Below, piece after piece: positions 1 to 11,508 of a stretch of 64,000 bases of DNA. The notes below the pieces were generated by a model. The model saw nothing but the letters and a program-made list of their open reading frames with translations, ran no database searches and had not been told where the DNA came from. The DNA comes from Anaeromyxobacter dehalogenans 2CP-C (GTDB lineage: Bacteria; Myxococcota; Myxococcia; Myxococcales; Anaeromyxobacteraceae): assembly GCF_000013385.1 (NCBI RefSeq), contig NC_007760.1, positions 1 to 64,000 on the forward strand, written 5' to 3'. A program made the position numbers and the translations under genes. How positions within the stretch are numbered: position 1 is the stretch's first letter; every line of letters starts with the position of its first letter.

Positions 1-21
1 CGGTCCTTGGGGGACTTGGGG

Positions 22-1395
22 ATGGAAGCACCTGCGAGCGCACTCGTGGAAACGCCGCTCGACGATCTCTGGTCCCGCATCGACGGGTTCCTTCGCGCCC
101 GCTGCCGCGAGGACCTGTACGAGCGCTGGTTCGAGCCGCTCCGCCCCGTCTCGCTGGGCGAGGGCCGGCTCCAGATCGGCGCGCCGGACAAGTTCCACCG
201 CGACTTCGTCGAGGACAATTACCGGGGCTGGTTCGAGGAGTTCATCCCGGAGCTGACCGGCGAGCGCCTCCGGATCGCGTTCGCGGTGGACGACGCGCCG
301 CGGCCGATCGGCGCGCCGGCCTCCCCGCCGCCCGCCGCCGTGGCGGCGCGCGCGGCCGAGCCGCACCTCGAGCCGCGCGACTCGCGCCCGAACCCGCGCT
401 ACGCGTTCGACACCTTCGTGGTCGGCGCCTCCAACCACTTCGCCTTCGCCGCCGCCCAGGCCGTCGCCGCCAACCCCGGCCGCACCTGGAACCCGCTCTT
501 CCTCCACGGCGACTCCGGCCTCGGCAAGACGCACCTGCTCCACGCGGTCGCCCACGCGATCCTCGAGAAGAGCGGCGGCCGCGTCGCCATCGTCTCCTCC
601 GAGCGCTACACCAACGACTTCGTCGCCGCCCTCTCCAGGGGCACGATGGACGAGTTCCGCCGCAAGTACCGCGAGTGCTCGGCGCTGCTGGTGGACGACG
701 TGCAGTTCCTCGCCGGCAAGGACAAGACGGCGGAGGAGTTCTTCCACACGTTCAACGAGCTCCACGACCACCACGTCCAGATCGTGCTCTCCAGCGATCG
801 CTCGCCGAAGGAGCTGAAGGGCCTCGACGAGCGGCTCTGCTCGCGGTTCGAGTGGGGCATGCGGGTGCAGATCGAGGTGCCGGAGTTCGAGACCCGCGCC
901 GCCATCCTCCAGAAGAAGGCGGACGTGGAGAAGATCGACCTGCCGGACGACGTCACCCAGCTGCTCGCCCAGCACATCCGGTCGAACGTCCGCGAGCTCG
1001 AGGGCGCGCTCATGCGCCTCGCCGCGTTCGCCTCGCTGAAGAGCGAGCCGATCACGGTGCCGCTCGCCCGCGACGTCCTCTCCGACGTCATCCCGCCGCC
1101 CGGCTACCGCCCGCCCATCGAGAAGATCCAGGAGGCGGTCGCCGGCCACTACGGGCTCACCGTGGCGAAGCTGACCAGCGCGTCGCGCGAGCAGAAGATC
1201 GCGTTCCCGCGCCAGGTGGCGATGTACCTCTGCCGCGAGCTGGCGAAGGAGAAGTTCCAGTCCATCGCCGAGAAGTTCAACAAGAAGGACCACACCACCG
1301 TCATCGCCGCGGTGGACCGCGTGAAGGGCCTCCTCGAGTCGGACGACGCCGTCCGCACCGCCGTGGCCCAGCTCTCGGCGAAGCTGGCCCCCTAG
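22..1395 (+). CDS. dnaA: Chromosomal replication initiator protein DnaA
   Basis: DnaA is the AAA+ initiator that binds DnaA boxes and opens the origin. The 457-residue product has a short N-terminal domain, a brief Pro/Ala-rich linker near residues 95-120, the Walker A motif GDSGLGKT (about 163-170), Walker B LLVDDVQF (about 222-229), and the C-terminal helix-turn-helix signature with DHTTVIAAVDRV near residue 425. I chose ATG at 22 because the upstream in-frame TTG at 7 would add only five residues and sits inside the G-rich likely ribosome-binding site. It is followed by dnaN, recF and gyrB, the classic origin-proximal order. Only 21 bases precede the start, so its promoter lies outside the window. 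Confidence 0.97.
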   Translation: MEAPASALVETPLDDLWSRIDGFLRARCREDLYERWFEPLRPVSLGEGRLQIGAPDKFHRDFVEDNYRGWFEEFIPELTGERLRIAFAVDDAPRPIGAPASPPPAAVAARAAEPHLEPRDSRPNPRYAFDTFVVGASNHFAFAAAQAVAANPGRTWNPLFLHGDSGLGKTHLLHAVAHAILEKSGGRVAIVSSERYTNDFVAALSRGTMDEFRRKYRECSALLVDDVQFLAGKDKTAEEFFHTFNELHDHHVQIVLSSDRSPKELKGLDERLCSRFEWGMRVQIEVPEFETRAAILQKKADVEKIDLPDDVTQLLAQHIRSNVRELEGALMRLAAFASLKSEPITVPLARDVLSDVIPPPGYRPPIEKIQEAVAGHYGLTVAKLTSASREQKIAFPRQVAMYLCRELAKEKFQSIAEKFNKKDHTTVIAAVDRVKGLLESDDAVRTAVAQLSAKLAP

Positions 1396-1470
1396 GCGCC
1401 ATCGCCCCGCCACGCCCTCGCGCGGCCCGCCTCGCGGCCACGGAGGCCGTGGTGCGTCCTCGCGCCTTCC

Positions 1471-1560
1471 CTCACCCTGAGCGTAGGCGGCCCGAAGGCT
1501 CGCCCGAGTCGAAGGGTCACCCTGAGCGTAGGTTCCCGGCGGCCGCGACCGGAGTCGAAC
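1471..1560. repeat. Dispersed palindromic repeat, two tandem copies
   Basis: Two abutting units begin CACCCTGAGCGTAGG. The first runs through CCGAAGGCTCGCCCGAG to GTCGAAGGGT; the second is diverged and ends GGAGTCGAAC. The same pattern recurs near 46054-46100, and shorter forms occur near 12829-12855 and 56164-56192. Outer arms CCCT/AGGG and inner arms can fold into a hairpin, as in REP-like elements. Function is unknown. Confidence 0.6.
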
Positions 1561-1651
1561 GGCCGGCCTCGGTCGCCCCGCACCCGGAACAGCCTGTGGG
1601 AAGGCGGTGGAAGGTGCGTCGATCCGGCTGGGGACGGGCTGTGGGCGAGCG

Positions 1652-1681
1652 TTGACACCTTCTCTCGCGGCGCGCTACACA
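1652..1681 (+). promoter_or_regulatory. Sigma-70-like promoter for dnaN
   Basis: TTGACA (1652-1657) and TACACA (1676-1681) are separated by 18 bases. The -35 box is a perfect match and stands out in this GC-rich DNA. It would start transcription near 1688, about 120 bases before dnaN. Confidence 0.55.
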
Positions 1682-1810
1682 ACCCACACCCAGCTGGATC
1701 CACGGGTTTTTCCGGGGAAGAAACTCGAGCAGGATCAGGGCGCTCGGCCGCTTTTCCACATCGGTCCTCCCCCTGCTTCGACGACGGATCTCAAAGAAGA
1801 GGATCATCCC

Positions 1811-2938
1811 ATGGAACTGAAGATCGGCGCCCAGGAGCTCGCGAAGGCCCTCGGCCGCTCGCAGGGCATCGTCGAGAAGAAGAGCACGATGCCGATCCTC
1901 TCCCACGTCCTGCTCGAGGCGAAGAAGGGCGACCAGCTCGTCGTCTCCGCCACCGACCTCGACCTGGCGGTCTCCTCCGAGCACGCCTGCGAGGTGCTGA
2001 AGGAGGGCGCGGTGGCCGTCTCGGCCCGCCACCTCTACGAGATCGTCCGCGCCCTGCCCGAGCAGACCGTCACGCTCAAGAAGGCGCACAACAACTACCT
2101 CGAGGTGAAGAGCGGCCCGTCCGAGTTCCGGATCGTCGGCCTGCCCGCCGAGGACTTCCCGGCGCTGCCCCGCTTCGACAAGGTGCCGTTCGCCGACGTG
2201 GACCCGGCGCTGCTGCTCGAGATGATCGAGCGGACCTTCTTCGCCGTCTCGAACGACGAGACCCGCTACAACCTGAACGGCGTCTACTTCGAGCCGGCCG
2301 GCGACGCGCTCCGCCTGGTCGCCACCGACGGCCACCGCCTGTCGCTCTCCGAGCGCACCGTGGGCGCCACCTTCGGCCTGAAGCGCGGCGTGATCCTGCC
2401 GAAGAAGGGGCTCGCCGAGCTGAAGAAGCTGCTCGCCGAGGCGGCCGAGTCCGGCGAGGAGAAGCCGGAGGCGAAGCTCGGGTTCGTGGAGAACAGCGCC
2501 ATCTTCCGCCGGCCGAACGTGGTGCTCGTGATGCGGCTCATCGAGGGGCTGTTCCCGGACTACAAGCAGGTCATCCCGAAGGCCGGCGAGAAGGTCTTCA
2601 AGGTGGGCCGCGCCCGCTTCCTCGAGACGCTTCGGCGCATCTCGCTGCTCTCGTCCGACAAGGCGCACGCCGTGAAGCTGGACCTCTCGAAGGACCTGCT
2701 CCGCGTCCTCTCGCAGAACCCGGACCTGGGAGAGGCGAAGGAGGAGGTGCCGGTGGAGTACGCGGGCGAGCCGCTCAAGATCGGCTTCAACGCGCGCTAC
2801 ATCATGGAGGTCCTCCAGGCGGTGAAGTCGAACGAGGTCGTGTTCGAGCTCGCCGACGACCTCTCCCCGGGCGTCCTGAAGGGCGGCGAGGAGGCGGACC
2901 AGGGCTTCACCGCCGTCGTGATGCCGATGCGCATCTGA
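1811..2938 (+). CDS. dnaN: DNA polymerase III beta subunit (sliding clamp)
   Basis: The clamp encircles DNA and tethers polymerase III. The 375-residue length is typical of bacterial DnaN, made of three similar clamp domains. Recognisable family stretches include KKSTMPILSHVLLEA near the N-terminus, the SNDETRYNLNGVYFE segment of domain 2, and the C-terminal ending AVVMPMRI, the usual M-P-M/x-R form. ATG at 1811 is preceded by AGAAGAGG about eight bases upstream. Longer in-frame upstream reading runs into promoter DNA and is unlikely to be translated. recF follows after 19 bases, suggesting cotranscription. Confidence 0.97.
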   Translation: MELKIGAQELAKALGRSQGIVEKKSTMPILSHVLLEAKKGDQLVVSATDLDLAVSSEHACEVLKEGAVAVSARHLYEIVRALPEQTVTLKKAHNNYLEVKSGPSEFRIVGLPAEDFPALPRFDKVPFADVDPALLLEMIERTFFAVSNDETRYNLNGVYFEPAGDALRLVATDGHRLSLSERTVGATFGLKRGVILPKKGLAELKKLLAEAAESGEEKPEAKLGFVENSAIFRRPNVVLVMRLIEGLFPDYKQVIPKAGEKVFKVGRARFLETLRRISLLSSDKAHAVKLDLSKDLLRVLSQNPDLGEAKEEVPVEYAGEPLKIGFNARYIMEVLQAVKSNEVVFELADDLSPGVLKGGEEADQGFTAVVMPMRI

Positions 2939-2957
2939 CGGTCCGTGGTTCACCTGA

Positions 2958-6651
<3,694 letters not shown>

Positions 6652-6732
6652 CGGGCGCGGCCGGGACGCCGGACCGCTCCGGCCCCCGCGCACCGCACCC
6701 GAGTTCACCGCTAGCAGAGGAAGGAGCCGCCC

Positions 6733-7728
6733 ATGCCCCGCGCCGCCATCGTCGCACTCGGCACGCACGTCCCCGACCGCGTGGTCACCAACGAGGAGCT
6801 CACGCGCCACATGGAGACCACCGACGCGTGGATCCAGGAGCGCACCGGGATCCAGGAGCGCCGCTGGGTCCGCGAGGGCACCGGCAACTCGGACCTCGCG
6901 CTCGAGGCCACCAAGAAGGCGCTCGACAAGGCCGGCTGGAAGCCGACCGACATCGAGGCGATCGTCTACGCCTCGCTCTCGCCCGACCACATGTTCCCGG
7001 GCGACGGCTGCTTCCTGAACGCGAAGCTCGGCATCCCCGGCGTGCCGGCCATCGACATCCGCAACCAGTGCACCGGCTTCCTCTACGGCCTCTCGGTGGC
7101 GGACGCCTGGATCCGCACCGGCATGTACCGGCGCATCCTGCTGGTCGGCTCGGAGGTCCACTCGACCGGCCTCGACGTCACCACCCGCGGCCGCGACGTG
7201 GCGGTGATCTTCGGCGACGGCGCGGGCGCGGCGCTGCTCGAGGCGACCGACGACCCGGGCCGCGGCGTGCTCTCCTGCCACCTGCACGCGGACGGCCGCT
7301 TCGCGCGCGACCTGTTCACCGACGCGCCCGGGTCGATCTACCACCCGCGCGTCCAGCCGCGGATGCTCGAGGACGCCAGCATCTTCCCGCACATGGAGGG
7401 GCAGAAGGTCTTCAAGCATGCGGTCGTGCGCATGCCCGAGGTGCTGAAGGAGGCGTTCGACAAGAACGGCGTGGGCCCGCAGGACCTGAAGGTCCTCGTC
7501 CCGCACCAGGCGAACCTCCGCATCGCGCAGATGGTCCAGCGCTCGCTCGGGCTGCGCGACGACCAGGTGTTCAACAACATCCAGCGCTACGGCAACACCA
7601 CCGCGGCCTCCATCCCGCTCGCGCTCGCCGAGGCGGTCGAGGCGCGCGGCGTCGTCCGCGGAGACCTGGTGGGACTGTGCGCCTTCGGGGCCGGCTTTAC
7701 TTGGGCCAGCGCCCTGGTACGCTGGTGA
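6733..7728 (+). CDS. 3-oxoacyl-ACP synthase III (FabH-type) family protein
   Basis: This is a thiolase-fold condensing enzyme of 331 residues, the usual KASIII size. FabH condenses acyl-CoA with malonyl-ACP to start fatty acid synthesis; related enzymes serve hydrocarbon or secondary-metabolite pathways. The Cys-His-Asn triad is visible: C113 in IRNQCTGF, H258 in LVPHQANLRIAQ and N288 in YGNTTAASIP. A strong AGGAAGGAG lies before ATG 6733. It follows gyrB by 81 bases and is not inside a fab cluster, so a specialised KASIII is as likely as housekeeping FabH. Confidence 0.85.
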   Translation: MPRAAIVALGTHVPDRVVTNEELTRHMETTDAWIQERTGIQERRWVREGTGNSDLALEATKKALDKAGWKPTDIEAIVYASLSPDHMFPGDGCFLNAKLGIPGVPAIDIRNQCTGFLYGLSVADAWIRTGMYRRILLVGSEVHSTGLDVTTRGRDVAVIFGDGAGAALLEATDDPGRGVLSCHLHADGRFARDLFTDAPGSIYHPRVQPRMLEDASIFPHMEGQKVFKHAVVRMPEVLKEAFDKNGVGPQDLKVLVPHQANLRIAQMVQRSLGLRDDQVFNNIQRYGNTTAASIPLALAEAVEARGVVRGDLVGLCAFGAGFTWASALVRW

Positions 7729-7819
7729 CGGCTTGATCGCGGTCAGCGGGTGAGGGCCACTCAACAGCGCGTCGGGAGCGCAAAGTCCGGAGCAGCGCGC
7801 GCGTGTCCGTGAAGCATCC

Positions 7820-7893
7820 TGAGGCGTCGTCTAATGGCAGGACCGCGGACTTTGGATCCGCTCATGAAGGTTCGAATCCTTCCGCCTCAGCCA
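7820..7893 (+). tRNA. tRNA-Gln (anticodon TTG)
   Basis: A 7-bp acceptor stem pairs TGAGGCG (7820-7826) with CGCCTCA (7883-7889), with discriminator G at 7890 and an encoded CCA at 7891-7893. The anticodon stem GCGGA/TCCGC encloses loop CTTTGGA, giving anticodon TTG (7852-7854), which reads CAA. The T loop TTCGAAT is canonical. Confidence 0.95.
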
Positions 7894-7937
7894 GCTCTCC
7901 CTCCCGGGCGGCGAACGCGCACGACGAGGTGAGGCCC

Positions 7938-8459
7938 GTGGCGGCACCTTCGCACGTCCTGTTGATCGGCCTCGGCAACGTGGGCCCCAAGACGCTCGCC
8001 GAGGCGGCGCAGGCGCTCCGCGACGTGTACGGGCTCGCCAGCAAGGCCGGCCCGTCGCTGGACCGCCCGCAGTACGCGTTCAACAAGGACCGCGGCCAGT
8101 ACCACGCGCCCGCCATCGTCCGCCGGCTGGCCGCGCTGCGCGCCGGCGCGGGCGGCGTCCCGGTGCTGGGCGTGGTGGACGTGGACCTGTTCCTGCCGGA
8201 CGCGGCCTACGTGCTCGGCGACGCGGACCGCGACGCGGGCGCGGCGGTGTACTCGGTGTCGCGCCTCGGCGCGGCCGACCCGGCGCTGGCCCGGCGGCGG
8301 ATCCAGGTGGAGGCGGTGCACGGCGTGGGGCACCTGCTCGGCCTCTCGCACTGCCTCGACTTCCGCTGCGCCATGTTCCTCTCGCGCGACGCCGCCGACA
8401 GCGACCGCAAGGGGCCGGGGCTCTGCGCGAGCTGCCGCACCTCGCTCGCCCGTCCGTGA
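7938..8459 (+). CDS. Archaemetzincin-like protein (M54 family) lacking the catalytic Glu
   Basis: The 173-residue protein matches the compact archaemetzincin fold in its C-terminal metal motif: H128-G-V-G-H132-LLG-LS-H138-C139-x4-C144-x-M146, with C163-x-x-C166 after a 16-residue spacer. Family members normally carry HExxH, where Glu is the general base; here the second position is Gly (codon GGC). All zinc ligands and the structural Cys set (C139, C144, C163, C166) remain, so metal binding looks preserved while peptidase activity is doubtful. GTG 7938 is chosen because it follows GAGGTGAGG and lies after the tRNA; longer in-frame reading would run through the tRNA gene. The stop overlaps the next start (GTGA). 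Confidence 0.8.
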   Translation: MAAPSHVLLIGLGNVGPKTLAEAAQALRDVYGLASKAGPSLDRPQYAFNKDRGQYHAPAIVRRLAALRAGAGGVPVLGVVDVDLFLPDAAYVLGDADRDAGAAVYSVSRLGAADPALARRRIQVEAVHGVGHLLGLSHCLDFRCAMFLSRDAADSDRKGPGLCASCRTSLARP

Positions 8460-9259
8460 AGAGCCTCTGCCAGCGGGACGGCATGAGCTGCGGCGCGTGC
8501 TGCGGCCTGTACAACGCCGAGGACCTCTCCCGCCCCTCGCTCCACGCCGAGCTCGCGCGGCGCACCCGGGTCCTCCGCGAGGTCGAGCGCACCCCGGCCG
8601 CGTTCCACGCCGCCGCGGCCGCGCTCGCCGTCGGCGGGCCCGCGCCGCTCTTCCCGTCGGTGCGCGTCTGCCCGCTGCTCGGCTTCCTCGACGAGGCCGA
8701 GTCGCGCGTCGGGTGCCTGGCGCACCCGGCCGCGAACGGCGGCGTGGACCTGCGCGACTGCGGCGTCTACGACGTCGCCACCTGCGACGCGTTCCTCTGC
8801 CCGAGCCACGCCTGGCTCTCGGAGGAGGAGGCGGCCATCGCCGCGGCCGCGTGCGACGACTACCACCTGTACGGCCTCGTCATCACCGACGTCGAGTTCG
8901 TCCGGGCGGCGCTCGCCGGGGTGGCGGTCCGCGCCGGCGCGCGGGTCGAGCTGCGCCACCTCGAGCACCCGCCGTTCCGCGCCGCGCTCCGCGAGCTCTT
9001 CGCGCTGAAGGAGGAGCTCGCGCCCGGCTCCGACGGCCTGTTCGGCGCGTTCCGGCCGGGGGCCGACGGCGAGCCGGTGGCGCGGCGCATCGACTACGAG
9101 GCGCTCGGACGCACCGGCGGCTCGCCCCACGACCGGATCCTCACCTGCGTGGGCGCGGACCCGCGCTCCGGCAACGACCTCGAGGCGCTCGAGGCCGAGG
9201 TGCGCCGACGGCTCGACGCCTGCGCGGAGGTGTTCGGGGGGACGCGTCCCCCCGGCTAG
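8456..9259 (+). CDS. Conserved Cys-rich protein of unknown function
   Basis: The 267-residue protein starts with C5-x6-C12-x2-C15-C16 (SCGACCGLYN). This resembles the N-terminal cluster of the YkgJ-like CxxCxxCC putative metal-chelating family, though the spacing is not a full match. Further Cys residues occur in the VCPLLGF, RVGCLAHP, RDCGVYD, ATCDAFLC and LTCVGAD segments, so a metal site built from dispersed Cys is plausible. There is no signal peptide or membrane segment. The GTG start overlaps the archaemetzincin-like stop by four bases, implying translational coupling. The stop codon shares a CTAG with the convergent gene downstream. Confidence 0.65.
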   Translation: MKSLCQRDGMSCGACCGLYNAEDLSRPSLHAELARRTRVLREVERTPAAFHAAAAALAVGGPAPLFPSVRVCPLLGFLDEAESRVGCLAHPAANGGVDLRDCGVYDVATCDAFLCPSHAWLSEEEAAIAAAACDDYHLYGLVITDVEFVRAALAGVAVRAGARVELRHLEHPPFRAALRELFALKEELAPGSDGLFGAFRPGADGEPVARRIDYEALGRTGGSPHDRILTCVGADPRSGNDLEALEAEVRRRLDACAEVFGGTRPPG

Positions 9260-11391
9260 GCCTCGCCCCGCGGCGCGGCCGGGGTGCTCTCGGGCGCCGC
9301 GGCGGGCGCGGACTCGGCGCGCTTCGGCAGCCCGAGCGCCACGATCTCGGCGACGTCCAGCACCCGCAGCGTCTCCTCGCGGCCGGTCTCGTTCACGCCG
9401 TCCTTCATCATGGTGAGGCAGAACGGGCAGCCGGTGGCGATGACGCCGCCCGCCTTGCCGAGCGTCGCGGCGGCCTCCTCCACCCGGTTCTGGTTCACGC
9501 GGGCGCCGAGCTTCTCCTCCAGCCAGAAGCGGCCGCCGCCGGCGCCGCAGCAGAAGCCCTGCCGGCGGTTTCGCGGCATCTCCGCCACCTGCACGCCCGC
9601 CGCGGCGAGCGCTTCGCGCGGCGCCTCGGTGACGCCGTTCCATCGCGCCAGGTAGCAGGGATCGTGGAACGTCACCTGGCCGAGCCCCTCCGCCACCCCG
9701 GGCGCGAGCCGCCCGTCCTTCACCAGGCGCGCGATGAGGTCGGCGTGGTGCACCACCTCGTAGCGGCCGCCGAACTGCGGCAGCTCGTTCGCGATGGTGT
9801 TGAGGCAGTGCGGGCACTGCACCAGGATCTTCTTCACCCCGTGGCCGTTCAGCGTCTCGGTGAGCGCGGTGGCCTGCATCTGGAACAGGTACTCGTTGCC
9901 GAGCCGCCGGGCCGCGTCGCCGGTGCAGGTCTCCTCCTCGCCCAGGATCGCGAAGGACACCTTCGCCTCGCGCAGGATCCGCACGATGGCGCGCGAGACC
10001 TTCTTCTGCCGGTCGTCGAACGCGCCGGCGCAGCCCACGAAGAACAGCCACTCGTGGTCGCCGCCGTCGGCGGCGCGCGGCACGTCCAGGTCCTCGCACC
10101 ACTCGGTGCGCTTGTTCGAGCCGATGCCCCAGGGGTTGCCCTGCGTCTCGATCCCCTTGAACACGCGCTGCGCCTCGTCGGGGAAGACCGAGTCCACCTG
10201 CACCGCCTGCCGGCGCATGTCCACCAGGCGCGGCACGTTCTCGATGAGGACCGGGCAGGCGGTCTCGCACCAGCCGCAGGTGGTGCAGGCCCAGAACGTC
10301 TCCGGCGGGATCACCTCGGAGATGGGCGGGAGCGCGCCCGCCGCCGCCTCGCGGACCGCGGGGTCCTTCGCGCGCGCCAGCGCGGTGAGCGCCGGCGCCA
10401 CCTCGGCGAGGTGGTGGCGGATCGACCGGTTCACCTCCTTGTGGCTGAGCGGCTTGCCGGTGACGTAGGTGGGGCAGTGGGTCTGGCAGCGGCCGCACTC
10501 GGTGCAGCTGTAGACGTCCCAGGCCTCCTTCCACGACAGGTCCTTCACGGTGGCGGTGCCGTAGCTCGCGTCCTCCGCCTCGAGGTCGAGCTTGCGGAGC
10601 GCGCCCGCCGGCGGGAGCCGCGCGAAGAACACGTTCGGCAGGCCGGTGATGATGTGGAAGTGCTTGCCGTAGGGCAGCACGTTGCCGAAGACGAGGATGA
10701 GCGCGAGGTGGAGCCAGAACGACGCCTCGCCCACCGCGCTCACCGTGCCCGCCGACGCGCCGATCCCGTGGTAGAGCGCGGCGCCGAGCGAGCCGGCCGG
10801 CGCGAGCCAGTCGAAGCGGGGCGCGGGGAGCTGGAAGCCGGCGCCGGCGAGCAGGTCGCCGAGGCCGAGCGGGTCCTCGCGCAGCACGTGCAGCGCGCCG
10901 TCGAACAGGACGTCCGTGATCATCAGGCCGGCGATGAAGAAGAGGATCACCACGCCCTCGGTCGAGCGCGTGACCCGGTCCGGCCGCGTGACGAGCCTCC
11001 GCCACAGGAAGCCCAGCACCGCGACGAGCGCGAGCAGCACCATCACGTCCTTCACGAGCCCGTAGGCGCGGCCGAGGCCGGAGTCCGGCGCGAGCAGCGG
11101 CAGGTGGAAGCCCGCCGAGAAGCCCATGCCGAACATCGTGACGGTGCGGAGCGCGAGGACCAGGAACGCCGCGAAGATGACGACGTGGAGCAGGCCCGGG
11201 CGGCGCTCCTCGGGATCGACGAGGCGCCGCTGGCCGAGGCCGTAGCGGACGAGGGCCCGGAGTCGCTCCCCCGGCCGGTCGGTGCGCACGTCCCGCCGCA
11301 GCGCGAGAAGCGGCATGACGCGGCGGGTCATCGTGAAGGTGAAGACCGCGGCCGCGACGACGAGCATCGCGCTGGTGAGGGCTGGATTCAT
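9256..11391 (-). CDS. Membrane-bound FeS oxidoreductase with CCG domains (candidate ETF:menaquinone oxidoreductase)
   Basis: The 711-residue protein joins an N-terminal membrane region (hydrophobic segments near residues 5-22, 67-90, 113-130, 147-165 and 222-240), resembling the cytochrome b subunit of nitrate/heterodisulfide reductases, to a cytosolic part. That part has two [4Fe-4S] motifs, C296-x2-C299-x2-C302-x3-C306P and C369-x2-C372-x2-C375-x3-C379P, then two CCG domains (FVGCAG, CPHCLNT, DPCYL, FCCGAGGG, GCPFCL). The same architecture is known from DUF224-type proteins that pass electrons from EtfAB to menaquinone in Syntrophomonas and Geobacter. An etfBA operon lies at 59.6-61.4 kb. 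Function is inferred from architecture. It is monocistronic and divergent from nothing close by. Confidence 0.8.
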   Translation of the reverse strand: MNPALTSAMLVVAAAVFTFTMTRRVMPLLALRRDVRTDRPGERLRALVRYGLGQRRLVDPEERRPGLLHVVIFAAFLVLALRTVTMFGMGFSAGFHLPLLAPDSGLGRAYGLVKDVMVLLALVAVLGFLWRRLVTRPDRVTRSTEGVVILFFIAGLMITDVLFDGALHVLREDPLGLGDLLAGAGFQLPAPRFDWLAPAGSLGAALYHGIGASAGTVSAVGEASFWLHLALILVFGNVLPYGKHFHIITGLPNVFFARLPPAGALRKLDLEAEDASYGTATVKDLSWKEAWDVYSCTECGRCQTHCPTYVTGKPLSHKEVNRSIRHHLAEVAPALTALARAKDPAVREAAAGALPPISEVIPPETFWACTTCGWCETACPVLIENVPRLVDMRRQAVQVDSVFPDEAQRVFKGIETQGNPWGIGSNKRTEWCEDLDVPRAADGGDHEWLFFVGCAGAFDDRQKKVSRAIVRILREAKVSFAILGEEETCTGDAARRLGNEYLFQMQATALTETLNGHGVKKILVQCPHCLNTIANELPQFGGRYEVVHHADLIARLVKDGRLAPGVAEGLGQVTFHDPCYLARWNGVTEAPREALAAAGVQVAEMPRNRRQGFCCGAGGGRFWLEEKLGARVNQNRVEEAAATLGKAGGVIATGCPFCLTMMKDGVNETGREETLRVLDVAEIVALGLPKRAESAPAAAPESTPAAPRGEA

Positions 11392-11455
11392 GACGCAGGA
11401 CGCTATCCGCGTCCCGCGCGGGAGGGCAAGTTACCCGTCAGGTGCCACGAACGAA

Positions 11456-11484
11456 GAGGGCCGCCCTGGTGAGGGGCGGCCCTC
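11456..11484 (-). terminator. Hairpin terminator downstream of the Pro-rich lipoprotein gene
   Basis: GAGGGCCGCCC and GGGCGGCCCTC form an 11-bp perfect stem around a 7-base loop, 25 bases past the stop of the minus-strand gene ending at 11509. No clear T tract follows, as is common at this GC content. Confidence 0.6.
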
Positions 11485-11508
11485 CTGGAAGGCCCGCGAA
11501 GCGGGGGG

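Larger units (their letters stand above)
1396..1810. other. dnaA-dnaN intergenic region, possible origin-associated DNA
   Basis: This 415-base gap has no credible gene. It holds two copies of a dispersed repeat (1471-1560), a good sigma-70-like promoter (1652-1681) and one near-consensus DnaA box, TTTTCCACA at 1752-1760 (one mismatch to TTATCCACA). Weaker TGTGGG words lie near 1595 and 1640. I do not see a cluster of DnaA boxes or an AT-rich unwinding element, so the main origin may instead lie upstream of dnaA, outside the window. The origin assignment is tentative. Confidence 0.35.

Noticed and set aside
7803-7937. N-terminal extension of the archaemetzincin-like gene across tRNA-Gln.
   Set aside because: The extension would be translated from tRNA sequence. 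GTG 7938 has its own ribosome-binding site and gives the normal family N-terminus.
8207-11005. Long open frames on both strands around the FeS oxidoreductase gene.
   Set aside because: The minus-strand 711-residue protein has clear domains; the other frames give compositionally biased sequence and cross gene borders.
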